7,063 nucleotides of DNA from positions 1 through 7,063 of the forward strand of contig JAEMTW010000096.1 in NCBI GenBank assembly GCA_016462095.1, written 5' to 3'. Of this stretch, positions 1 to 6,058 are shown in pieces. Made by a program: the position numbers and the translations under genes. The notes under the pieces were generated by a model. That model was given only the letters and a program-made list of their open reading frames with translations, had not been told where the DNA came from and made no database searches. Numbering within the stretch: position 1 is the stretch's first letter; each line of letters starts with the position of its first letter. Origin of the DNA: Thermoleophilia bacterium (GTDB lineage: Bacteria > Actinomycetota > Thermoleophilia > Gaiellales > F1-60-MAGs149).

Positions 1-1
1 C

Positions 2-292
2 GACGGGCTCGCAGACGTCTCGATCTTTACCCCCAGCGACGAGTCGTGGAAGCGCTTCGAGCAGGCGCTCGATCGACTGGGTGTCTGGGGGTGGCAGACA
101 CAACCGAGTATGGGCAGCGTTGAGGGTGGGGTGTGGGAGGTCTCGATTCTCTGGAGGCGACGTAGAATTGAAATCAATGGAATCGGAGCCTGGCCGCCAA
201 ATGGAACAACAGTCCCGGGGATGGAATGGGCAGGATTCATGAAGGCCGTTCACCGCTTCGCAGGCGGCCGCGGATTTCTCTCGTACTCGTAG
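2..292 (+). CDS. 3' end of an unrecognised gene (partial, start outside window)
   Basis: The frame is open from the first base to a TAG at 290-292 and gives at least 96 residues. Its 5' end lies outside the window, and the internal ATG at 110 is probably not the start because coding character continues upstream of it. The visible part is rich in tryptophan: a segment with W-K-R-F, A-L-D and G-V-W-G-W (visible residues about 16-31) is followed by a beta-like stretch with W-E-V-S-I-L-W and four consecutive arginines (about 45-55). A G-I-G-A-W-P-P motif and a final F-M-K-A-V-H-R-F helix come last. No membrane segment or signal is visible. I do not recognise the family; it looks like a small soluble alpha/beta domain. 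The four arginines use AGG, CGA, CGT and AGA, and AAT, GGA and ACA are also frequent, unlike the genes downstream. The SDR gene follows after 21 bases, so they may be cotranscribed. Confidence 0.6.
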   Translation, partial: DGLADVSIFTPSDESWKRFEQALDRLGVWGWQTQPSMGSVEGGVWEVSILWRRRRIEINGIGAWPPNGTTVPGMEWAGFMKAVHRFAGGRGFLSYS

Positions 293-300
293 ACTCGTAG
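285..300. repeat. Tandem 8-base duplication across a stop codon
   Basis: ACTCGTAG occurs twice in direct succession (285-292 and 293-300). The first copy carries the TAG stop of the upstream gene at 290-292. The second copy lies in the short spacer before the SDR ribosome binding site. It may be a simple slippage product, and no function is implied. Confidence 0.6.
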
Positions 301-313
301 ACCGGAGCAGCAC

Positions 314-1084
314 ATGACCGACCGACCACTCGCACTCATCACCGGCGCCTCTGGCGGCATCGGCCTCGACCTCGCCCGCTGTGCAGCCGCCGACGGCTAC
401 GACGTCGTCTTGACCGCTCGCCGCAAAGACGCGCTCGAAGCTGCGGCCGGCGAGATCGCGTCGCGCTACCGCGTCTCCGCCAGTGTGATCGCCGACGATT
501 TGACCGACCCGGCAGCTCCCGCCCGCATCGTCGCCGGCATCGATCGTCCAATCGATGTTCTCGTCAACAACGCAGGCTTCGGAGTCTGGGAATCGTTCGC
601 CGAATCGGACCCGACGGAGATCGATGACATGGTGCGCGTCAACGTCGCAGCACTCACGACGCTGACACGGCTTGTGCTTCCCGCGATGATCGAACGCGGT
701 CGTGGAGGCGTCCTCAACGTCGCGTCGGTAGCGGGCTTCATGTCCGGGCCGCACGCCGCGACGTATTACGCCACAAAGAACTACGTCCTCGCACTCTCCG
801 AAGCCCTTGCCCACGAAGTCGCCAGTGCAGGCGTGACAGTCAGCGCGCTCTGCCCGGGCCCCGTTGCAACGGGCTTCCAAAATCGCTCGGGTCAGGGTGA
901 CAGTCTCGTCAAGGGGCCGATGACGATGGATGCCGCCTCCGTTGCACGCATTGGCTGGAGTGGCTTCCGGTCCGGTAAGCGCGTGATCGTGCCGGGCGTT
1001 GCGAACAAGATTTTTACCCAGTTGCCGCGCATCGCGCCACGTCGCCTCTTGTCGCACGCAATTGGGCGCGTTCAGGATATTTAA
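314..1084 (+). CDS. Short-chain dehydrogenase/reductase (SDR)
   Basis: This is a 256-residue cytosolic NAD(P)-dependent oxidoreductase of the classical SDR superfamily, at the usual length of about 250. The Rossmann cofactor motif T-G-A-S-G-G-I-G is at residues 10-17. An acidic pair with the D-D-L pattern at 61-63 typically contacts the adenine ring, and N-N-A-G is at 85-88. The catalytic set is N110, S138, Y151 and K155 (Y-Y-A-T-K), and P-G-P-V follows the sixth strand. Arginines 36-37 after the second strand, with no acidic residue there, favour NADP(H) over NAD(H); this is inference. The ATG at 314 is preceded by GGAG at 304-307 with six bases of spacing. The substrate cannot be read from the sequence: members of this broad group act on varied ketones, alcohols and acyl chains. 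It lies 65 bases before cydA in the same direction, with no functional tie evident. Confidence 0.93.
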   Translation: MTDRPLALITGASGGIGLDLARCAAADGYDVVLTARRKDALEAAAGEIASRYRVSASVIADDLTDPAAPARIVAGIDRPIDVLVNNAGFGVWESFAESDPTEIDDMVRVNVAALTTLTRLVLPAMIERGRGGVLNVASVAGFMSGPHAATYYATKNYVLALSEALAHEVASAGVTVSALCPGPVATGFQNRSGQGDSLVKGPMTMDAASVARIGWSGFRSGKRVIVPGVANKIFTQLPRIAPRRLLSHAIGRVQDI

Positions 1085-1117
1085 GCCACCAGTACTACTC
1101 GCCCCGCTATCGTTGAT

Positions 1118-1128
1118 CCGTCCGACGG
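1118..1128. promoter_or_regulatory. Perfect 11-base palindrome upstream of cydA
   Basis: CCGTC-C-GACGG is a perfect inverted repeat in the 65-base SDR-cydA gap, ending nine bases before the cydA Shine-Dalgarno sequence. It could be a small operator half-site pair or a short RNA hairpin in the leader. In GC-rich DNA a palindrome of this size can arise by chance. No convincing -35/-10 pair was found in the gap, so the promoter of cydA is unassigned. Confidence 0.2.
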
Positions 1129-1137
1129 TTGCCGGGG

Positions 1138-1142
1138 GGAGG
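1138..1142 (+). promoter_or_regulatory. Ribosome binding site that fixes the cydA start
   Basis: GGAGG lies seven bases before the ATG at 1150. A TTG at 1129 would extend the protein by seven residues, but it sits upstream of this site, so 1150 is the better start. Starting there also puts the first conserved CydA residues (R8, H18) close to their positions in E. coli CydA. Confidence 0.75.
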
Positions 1143-1149
1143 GGAGTCG

Positions 1150-2490
1150 ATGACTGAGCTGATGGCCGCACGCATCCAGATGGGCTCCTCGCTCGCGTTC
1201 CACATCTGCTTCGCCGTGCTTGGCATCGGGATGCCGGCCCTGCTGATGATTACCGAGGGCCTCTGGCTGCGCACACGCAACGAGGTCTATCTCGACCTCG
1301 CCCGCACCTGGTCGAAGGCGTTTGCGGTGACGTTCGGCATCGGCGCCATCTCCGGCACCATGCTGTCCTTCGAGCTCGGCCTGCTCTGGCCGCGCTTCAT
1401 GGAGTTCGCCGGCGGCATCATCGGCATGCCATTCAGCCTGGAGGGCTTCGCCTTTTTCATCGAAGCGATCTTCCTCGCGATCTACCTGTACGGATGGAAT
1501 CGACTGACTCCACGTGCGCACTTCCTCTGCGGAATCCCGCTCGTGCTCGGCGGCTTCCTCTCGACCTTCTTCATCGTCTCTGCGAACGCGTGGATGAACA
1601 CGCCCGCGGGCTTCAAGCTCGATGCCAACGGTGCGATCACTGACATCGATCCGATCGCCGCGATGTTTAACCCGGCGTTTCCGACGCAGTACCTCCACAT
1701 GCTGTTCGCCGCCCTCGTCTGCTCGGGCTTCGCCGTCGCCTCCGTCTATGCCGTCGGCATGCTCAAGGGGCGTCGTGACGAATACCACCGCAAGGGCCTC
1801 GCGATCGGCCTCGCCTTCGCCGCGATCGTGATGCCGATCCAGCTCGTCACGGGTGACCTCATCGCCGTCATGGTGACGAAGAACCAACCGCTCAAGCTCG
1901 CCACGATGGAGGGTCTGTACAAGACGACGCAGGGCGCGCCACTGACGCTGTTCGGCTATCCCGACGATCAGAAGCAGGAGGTCGTCGGCGGCATAGAGAT
2001 CCCGTACTTGCTGTCGATCCTCGCGTACAACAATCCGAACGCGACGGTGCAGGGCATGGAGGAGTTTCCGGAGGAGAATTGGCCGAACACGATGCTTGTG
2101 CACACGGCCTATGACCTGATGATCACGGTTGGCTCTGCGCTGATGCTGCCGGGGCTGATTGCGCTCTATGCCTGGCGCCGGCGTCCGCACTGGCTGGAGG
2201 CCAAGCCCTTCCTCTGGATGATGGTGGCGACGGGACCGGCGGCGTACCTCTGCATGGAGGCGGGGTGGATTACGACCGAGTCGGGGCGCCAACCGTGGGT
2301 GATCTACAACGTGTTGAAGGTCGAGGACAGTGTCACGACGGCGACGGGCATTCTTGGCTGGTTCATTCTCTTCAGCGCGGTCTACGTCGTGATCACGGTG
2401 CTGATGATTTCGATCCTGTTGCGGATGGCGCGCAAGCGGCGACAGCGCCTTGCTGCGGCCGAGTTGGCGGCGGAGGTACAGGGTGGTTGA
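1150..2490 (+). CDS. cydA: Cytochrome bd-type quinol oxidase subunit I, short Q-loop type
   Basis: This 446-residue membrane protein carries the hemes and quinol site of a bd-type terminal oxidase, which reduces O2 to water with quinol electrons. Haem ligands can be placed by family alignment: H18 (E. coli H19), H183 (H186) and M324 (M393). Other conserved residues are E98 and E105 (E99/E107 in E. coli), K249 and E254 in the Q-loop motif K-L-A-T-M-E (K252/E257), and E377 within W-I-T-T-E-S-G-R-Q-P-W. About nine membrane helices are visible, the last near 401-424, followed by a basic cytoplasmic tail. The stretch from the K-L-A-T-M-E motif to the M324 helix is about 75 residues against about 135 in E. 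coli, so this is the short Q-loop class, as in Geobacillus bd and cyanide-insensitive CIO. E98 and E105 are seven apart rather than eight, also unlike E. coli. Sequence alone cannot show which hemes are bound. It overlaps cydB by eight bases. Confidence 0.96.
   Translation: MTELMAARIQMGSSLAFHICFAVLGIGMPALLMITEGLWLRTRNEVYLDLARTWSKAFAVTFGIGAISGTMLSFELGLLWPRFMEFAGGIIGMPFSLEGFAFFIEAIFLAIYLYGWNRLTPRAHFLCGIPLVLGGFLSTFFIVSANAWMNTPAGFKLDANGAITDIDPIAAMFNPAFPTQYLHMLFAALVCSGFAVASVYAVGMLKGRRDEYHRKGLAIGLAFAAIVMPIQLVTGDLIAVMVTKNQPLKLATMEGLYKTTQGAPLTLFGYPDDQKQEVVGGIEIPYLLSILAYNNPNATVQGMEEFPEENWPNTMLVHTAYDLMITVGSALMLPGLIALYAWRRRPHWLEAKPFLWMMVATGPAAYLCMEAGWITTESGRQPWVIYNVLKVEDSVTTATGILGWFILFSAVYVVITVLMISILLRMARKRRQRLAAAELAAEVQGG
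2472..2476 (+). promoter_or_regulatory. Ribosome binding site that fixes the cydB start
   Basis: GGAGG inside the last codons of cydA lies six bases before the GTG at 2483. The frame stays open upstream to a TTG at 2450, but that start would add a basic stretch (W-R-R-R-Y-R) before the first helix and has no comparable site. The GTG start gives the short N-terminus usual for CydB. Confidence 0.75.
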
Positions 2491-3502
2491 TCCCACGCTC
2501 GTTTCGCTGGCAGTCCTGACGCTACTCGCGGGCCTGAGTATGTACGCGGTCTTTGCGGGTGCCGATTTCGGTGGTGGCATCTGGGATCTGTTCTCGTTCG
2601 GCGAGCGCAAGGATGAGCAGCGCAACGCGATCAGCCGTGCGATGGGTCCCGTCTGGGAGGCCAATCACGTCTGGATCATCTTCCTGATCACCGTCTTGTT
2701 TACCGCCTTCCCGAAGGCGTTCTCGGCGCTCTGCATTGGACTCTTCGCTCCACTTAGCCTGATCCTGCTCGGCATGATCTTGCGTGGTGCCGGGTTTGTG
2801 TTGCGGGCACACGCCGAGGATGAGCCGCTGGTGCAGCGCTGGTTGGGCTTGGTATTTAGCGTCTCGAGTGTGATCACACCGTTTGCGCTCGGCTGGTGTG
2901 CTGGCGTGATCGCGGCGGGTGCGATCAAGCCGGATGGCACTGGTGGCTGGCTGACGGTGCCGTGGAGCGAGCTGCTCGCGCCATTCCCAATCGTGACGGG
3001 CCTGCTCGCCGTGTCCATCTGCGCGTATGTGGCGGCGACGTTCTTGACGGTGGAGACGGAGGGGTCGCTGCGCGAGGACTTCCGCCGTCGCGCGCTGATC
3101 GCGGGTGGGGGTGTGGCGCTGTTTTCTGCGTTGGGTTTGCCGCTCGCGTGGAGTGAGGCACCCGAGCTGTCGCACGAGCTTTTGTCTGGGCGCGCACTGC
3201 CGCTCGTGGTGTTCGCGGGTGTCCTCGGTCTGCTCGGGTTCGTGGTGACGTTGACGAGGGCGTATGGCGTGGTGCGCTACGTGGCGGTCGCCTTCGTCTT
3301 GGTCGTGTTGTGGGCGTGGGGTGCTGCGCAGTGGCCGTATGCCGTGACGCCGTATCTGACGTTCCAGGAGGCGGCCTCGTCGAACGAGATGCTGACGGTC
3401 TACCTTGGCTGTATCGTGGTCGGCTCGGCGATCCTCGTGCCGTCGTTGATCTATCTGTTTCGTGTCTTCAAGGGCAACCATCCTGAGGCGGGTAGCTGGT
3501 GA
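2483..3502 (+). CDS. cydB: Cytochrome bd-type quinol oxidase subunit II
   Basis: This 339-residue integral membrane protein is the partner of CydA in the bd oxidase heterodimer; the length fits the shorter CIO-like CydB group (E. coli has 379). Helix 1 ends in the hallmark G-A-D-F-G-G-G at 26-32 (G-F-D-F-G-V-G in E. coli). The second signature, G-P-V-W-E-A-N-H-V-W at 55-64, matches the E. coli W-D-G-N-Q-V-W region with glutamate E59 in place of D58. This exchange is conservative and places an acidic residue at the site tied to proton transfer or haem contact in E. coli. Several further hydrophobic helices follow, the last ending in L-I-Y-L-F-R-V-F-K-G near the C-terminus. It starts at GTG inside the end of cydA and ends with a TGA that overlaps the GTG of the next gene, so the three genes are probably translationally coupled. 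No cydC/cydD assembly genes are in the window. Confidence 0.95.
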   Translation: MVDPTLVSLAVLTLLAGLSMYAVFAGADFGGGIWDLFSFGERKDEQRNAISRAMGPVWEANHVWIIFLITVLFTAFPKAFSALCIGLFAPLSLILLGMILRGAGFVLRAHAEDEPLVQRWLGLVFSVSSVITPFALGWCAGVIAAGAIKPDGTGGWLTVPWSELLAPFPIVTGLLAVSICAYVAATFLTVETEGSLREDFRRRALIAGGGVALFSALGLPLAWSEAPELSHELLSGRALPLVVFAGVLGLLGFVVTLTRAYGVVRYVAVAFVLVVLWAWGAAQWPYAVTPYLTFQEAASSNEMLTVYLGCIVVGSAILVPSLIYLFRVFKGNHPEAGSW

Positions 3503-3879
3503 GGGTCGACGCGATCGTCGCAGCCGGCTGTGGCGCTGCGTATGCGGGCACCGCGAGTTGGGCGTTGTTTGGCACCAGCATCGCGCCACCGTTCGATCTG
3601 ATGGTCGGGATCAAGGATGCGCTGATTGCCGGTATCTGTATCTCATGGACAATGGCTGAGCATCGTGGCGGAGATCAGCGCGCCCGTGGCATTGCGCTGG
3701 TCGTGGCGTTGATCATCTTGATCGACGCCTTCCTCGCCTTGGCGGGTGGCGTGGGGCCCTGGCGCACAGACATCTCGCCCAATGGCTCGCTGGTTGGCTC
3801 GCTGATCGTCGGTGTTGTTCTGGTGGTGGCCGGCTTGGCACTCGTCTGGTTCGTGCGTCGCCCAGATCCCGTTCGTTGA
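3499..3879 (+). CDS. Unrecognised 126-residue four-helix membrane protein coupled to cydB
   Basis: The GTG start at 3499 overlaps the cydB stop by four bases (GTGA), with GAGG at 3485-3488 ten bases upstream. Four hydrophobic segments are visible at roughly 4-24, 34-53, 63-84 and 97-119. The loop between helices 2 and 3 (E-H-R-G-G-D-Q-R-A-R, 54-63) and the tail (R-R-P-D-P-V-R) are basic, which predicts both ends inside the cell. Charged residues fall within or beside the helices: K39 and D40 at helix 2 and D76 in helix 3. The hairpin 85-96 contains G-P-W-R-T-D. I do not recognise the family. It is not CydX (a single-helix peptide of about 37 residues) and does not match the other small bd subunits I know of (CydS, CydH/CydY). 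Its coupling suggests an accessory subunit or assembly factor of this oxidase, but it could be an unrelated passenger. Confidence 0.75.
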   Translation: MRVDAIVAAGCGAAYAGTASWALFGTSIAPPFDLMVGIKDALIAGICISWTMAEHRGGDQRARGIALVVALIILIDAFLALAGGVGPWRTDISPNGSLVGSLIVGVVLVVAGLALVWFVRRPDPVR

Positions 3880-3965
3880 TGACGGTCCCGCCGACGATGC
3901 GCGCTGTGCTCTTGACGAGGCAAGGCGAGCTTGCTGCGCTCGTGCTCGATCTCGCGGGCAGTTAG
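3879..3965 (+). CDS. Possible 28-residue ORF filling the gap before the M20 gene
   Basis: An ATG at 3879-3881 overlaps the stop of the four-helix gene by one base (TGATG), a common coupling arrangement. The frame runs 28 codons to a TAG at 3963-3965. The product would begin M-T-V-P-P-T-M-R-A-V-L-L and end A-A-L-V-L-D-L-A-G-S. The stretch is amphipathic rather than a clear membrane helix, so it does not look like CydX. The ORF is in the same frame as the M20 gene, with only this TAG and three codons between them, and its stop overlaps the AGGA that could serve the M20 start. It may be a leader peptide, a cryptic upstream extension, or chance. It is too short to judge from codon use. Confidence 0.22.
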   Translation: MTVPPTMRAVLLTRQGELAALVLDLAGS

Positions 3966-3974
3966 GATGCACCA

Positions 3975-5285
3975 GTGGACCTAGCCCTCCGAGACGAAGC
4001 GGTCGAGTTGTTGCGCGATCTCGTGCGCGTCGACTCGTCGAACCCGCCGGGGCGCGAGACGCCCGTGGCGATGGTCGTCAAGCAGTACCTCGAGGCCAAT
4101 GGGCTGGAGGTCGAACTCGTGGCGCGCGATCCCGAGCGCGCCAATCTGATCACCCGCTTGCCGGGGACGGGCGACGGTCCGTCGCTCGCGTTGATGGGCC
4201 ACACCGATGTGGTGCCGGCGGATGCCGAGGATTGGACGCACCCGCCGTTTGGCGCGCATCTTGATGACGGCGGTTACATCTGGGGTCGTGGTACGTGTGA
4301 CATGAAGAACGAGCTCGCTACCCGTTGTGTGACGATTGCGCACCTTGCTCGCACTGGTTTTCAGCCTCGCGGCGATCTGCTCTTGATTTCGCAGGCCGAT
4401 GAGGAAGACGGTATGGAAGAGGTCGGGATGCCCTGGCTCCTCAAGGAGCGGCCCGATCTCAAGTGTGACTACGCGATCGACGAGGGCGGCGGGATACGCC
4501 TCGAGCTCGCCGATGGCCGAGTGGTCTACACGCTCCAGGTTGGCGAGAAGGCGACGCTGCCCGCCACGATTACGGCGCTCGGCGAAGCGGGCCATGCCTC
4601 CGTACCGACGCTTGGTCGCAACGCGGTGCCGCTGCTCGCGACGCTGATTCAACGCCTCGCTGCCCATCGGACACGCAAGCGGCTCGTGCCGGCGATCCGC
4701 GAAATGATTGCCTCGCTCGGCATCGATCCCGATCAGGATCTCGACGTCGTGGCGGCGCAGGTGAGTGCGCTGCATCCGATGTTCGAAGCCGAGATCGACG
4801 CGCTGCTTGGCATCACAATCGCACCAACACTCTTGACCGGTTCGAGCGCCCGCAACGTCTTGCCAGGCCGCGCCTCGGTTGGCGTCGACTGTCGCATCCT
4901 GCCGGGAGACACCGAAGCCGACCTCGAGCGCGAGTTACGCGAGGCCCTCGGCACGGACATCCCGTACGAATTCGTCTACGACCAGCAGATCAACGGTGGC
5001 ACCGAGTCTGCGCTGGGCACGCCGCTGCACGAGGCGATCAGCGCGGCCCTTGAGGCTCACGATCCGGGCGCGATTATCGTGCCAAGCCTCTCGACAGGGT
5101 TTACCGACGCGGCCTATATTCGTCAGGCCTTCGGTACGATCGCCTATGGCTTCTGGCCGCTCACGTACACGCCGATCGATCTCTACGAGGGCGGCATGCA
5201 TAACAAGGACGAGCGCATCCACCGCGACGATCTTGGCATTGCTACCGAGCTGCAGATCGATATCGTTCGACGCCTGCTCGGCTAG
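3975..5285 (+). CDS. M20-family zinc metallopeptidase/amidohydrolase
   Basis: This 436-residue soluble enzyme belongs to the ArgE/DapE/ACY1/CPG2 (M20) superfamily and hydrolyses an amide bond with a two-zinc centre. The first metal-binding motif is G-H-T-D-V-V-P with H76 and D78. The bridging aspartate is D109 in G-R-G-T-C-D-M-K. The catalytic and metal glutamates are E143-E144 in A-D-E-E-D-G, and D169/E170 in A-I-D-E-G-G-G are candidates for the next ligand. H409 in G-G-M-H-N-K-D-E-R-I is the C-terminal zinc ligand. The dimerisation lid begins near G-E-A-G-H-A-S-V-P. The motif G-F-T-D-A-A-Y-I-R with A-Y-G-F-W-P-L resembles the ACY1/PM20D1-like branch, suggesting an N-acyl-amino-acid or dipeptide substrate; the exact one is unknown. 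The GTG start has AGGA at 3964-3967, seven bases upstream. No signal peptide is visible. Its stop shares bases with the convergent permease gene. Confidence 0.92.
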   Translation: MDLALRDEAVELLRDLVRVDSSNPPGRETPVAMVVKQYLEANGLEVELVARDPERANLITRLPGTGDGPSLALMGHTDVVPADAEDWTHPPFGAHLDDGGYIWGRGTCDMKNELATRCVTIAHLARTGFQPRGDLLLISQADEEDGMEEVGMPWLLKERPDLKCDYAIDEGGGIRLELADGRVVYTLQVGEKATLPATITALGEAGHASVPTLGRNAVPLLATLIQRLAAHRTRKRLVPAIREMIASLGIDPDQDLDVVAAQVSALHPMFEAEIDALLGITIAPTLLTGSSARNVLPGRASVGVDCRILPGDTEADLERELREALGTDIPYEFVYDQQINGGTESALGTPLHEAISAALEAHDPGAIIVPSLSTGFTDAAYIRQAFGTIAYGFWPLTYTPIDLYEGGMHNKDERIHRDDLGIATELQIDIVRRLLG

Positions 5286-5292
5286 CGTTTTT
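5276..5292 (+). terminator. Weak candidate terminator at the M20 stop
   Basis: A three-base stem (GCT at 5276-5278 with AGC at 5284-5286, extendable by a T-G wobble) is followed by five T residues at 5288-5292. The stem is too short for a typical intrinsic terminator, but the T-run sits just after the stop of the plus-strand block. No matching T-run was seen for minus-strand transcription near the end of the permease gene. Confidence 0.15.
5282..5285. other. Shared CTAG stop palindrome of two convergent genes
   Basis: The plus-strand M20 gene ends with TAG at 5283-5285 and the minus-strand permease gene ends with TAG read from 5284 to 5282. Together they form CTAG, so the genes overlap by four bases. 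No spacer remains for a terminator outside coding sequence, and the two transcripts would be complementary at least at their 3' ends. Confidence 0.9.
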
Positions 5293-6058
5293 CGGCTGCA
5301 CGTAGTCCGGTCAAGGACCAGATGCCGAGCACGATGCCGCCGATCAGAACCACGAGCCAGGCCGTCACGATCGGACCCGTCGTACCGGCCATTAACGCCC
5401 TGCCTCCCTCGAGGAGGAACGTGACGGGATTGACGTCGGCGACGTGACGAATCCAGCCACTGAGCAGTTCGATTGGGACGTAGACGGGTGCGAGGAAGAG
5501 CAGGATGAAGAAGGGAATCTGCATCAGTGGCGTGACGCTGAGGGTCTGGAAGCGGAAGGCGATGCCGAGTGCCCAGAGCGAGCCGAGAATGTTTGAGGTC
5601 AGTGCCAGCACGAAGAGCAGGACGATTTGGCCGGGCGAGCCGAGCACGTTGATGCCCGCGACGAGCGCGACGATCGTGACGAAGATGATCGTGACGGCCG
5701 AGCGCACGAGCGCGGCGAGACCGTAGCCACACATAATTGCGCTGCGGCGGGGCGTGGCGATCATCAGGCGGCGGGCGAAGCCATTCTCGAAGTCGCGTGC
5801 CACGGCGAAGCCGATGAAGATGCCGCCAAACATTGAGGATTGGAACAACACGAAGACGTACTGGAACGTCGTGTAGCCCGGTGCGTAGTTAAAGCCGGGG
5901 ATGCGGTTGAGGTCGGACAGACCACCGGCGAAGGCAGCGAAGAAGAGCATCGGAAAGAGCAGGCTCGGCAAGACGAGCGCTGGGTTCTTAAAGAACGATG
6001 ACGACTGGCGCACGGCAATGCCTTGGACAGCCGTCCACCAGTGCGAGAAGCCACTCAT
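5282..6058 (-). CDS. ABC-2-type transporter permease (second of two)
   Basis: This 258-residue protein is a half-size permease of the DrrB/ABC2_membrane type, the membrane part of an exporter driven by the ATPase encoded upstream. About six hydrophobic segments are visible, near 27-47, 62-86, 111-136, 143-168, 174-198 and 230-252. The N-terminal amphipathic helix contains W-W-T-A-V-Q. The cytoplasmic coupling region has D-F-E-N-G-F at 89-94, followed by R-R-L-M-I-A-T-P, the family's equivalent of the E-R-E-x-G signature. The late motif D-V-N-P-V-T-F-L-L-E-G at 208-218 is the conserved ABC-2 N-P-[VI]-[TS] region before the last helix. Its ATG overlaps the stop of the other permease (ATGA), with GAGGAAGG at 6070-6077 upstream. 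It is a paralogue of the other permease, so the pair likely forms a heterodimer. The substrate is unknown; drug, lipid or polyketide export are family roles. Confidence 0.9.
   Translation of the reverse strand: MSGFSHWWTAVQGIAVRQSSSFFKNPALVLPSLLFPMLFFAAFAGGLSDLNRIPGFNYAPGYTTFQYVFVLFQSSMFGGIFIGFAVARDFENGFARRLMIATPRRSAIMCGYGLAALVRSAVTIIFVTIVALVAGINVLGSPGQIVLLFVLALTSNILGSLWALGIAFRFQTLSVTPLMQIPFFILLFLAPVYVPIELLSGWIRHVADVNPVTFLLEGGRALMAGTTGPIVTAWLVVLIGGIVLGIWSLTGLRAAEKR

Noticed and set aside
1049..1081. Possible -35/-10 pair (TTGTCG and GATATT) at the end of the SDR gene
   Set aside because: The spacing is 21 bases, too long for a standard promoter, and the match to consensus is weak.
1129..1149. 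TTG start seven codons upstream for cydA
   Set aside because: It lies before the GGAGG at 1138-1142 and would add M-P-G-G-G-E-S, which is translated ribosome-binding sequence.
1081..2664. 527-codon open frame on the minus strand opposite cydA
   Set aside because: It lies fully antisense to a gene with clear family residues. Its product is dominated by H, R, D, E and Q, as expected from reading hydrophobic membrane codons backward in GC-rich DNA. It has no recognisable domain.
2522..3589. 355-codon open frame on the minus strand opposite cydB
   Set aside because: Same pattern: a highly polar antisense product of a membrane protein gene, with no domain and no plausible ribosome binding site noted.
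3879..3965. CydX-type small subunit in the gap before the M20 gene
   Set aside because: The 28-residue product lacks a continuous hydrophobic helix and resembles no CydX sequence I know, so only an unnamed small ORF is reported.
3981..4775. 264-codon open frame on the minus strand opposite the M20 gene
   Set aside because: The plus-strand frame carries all M20 metal and catalytic motifs; the antisense product is arginine- and histidine-rich and matches nothing I recognise.
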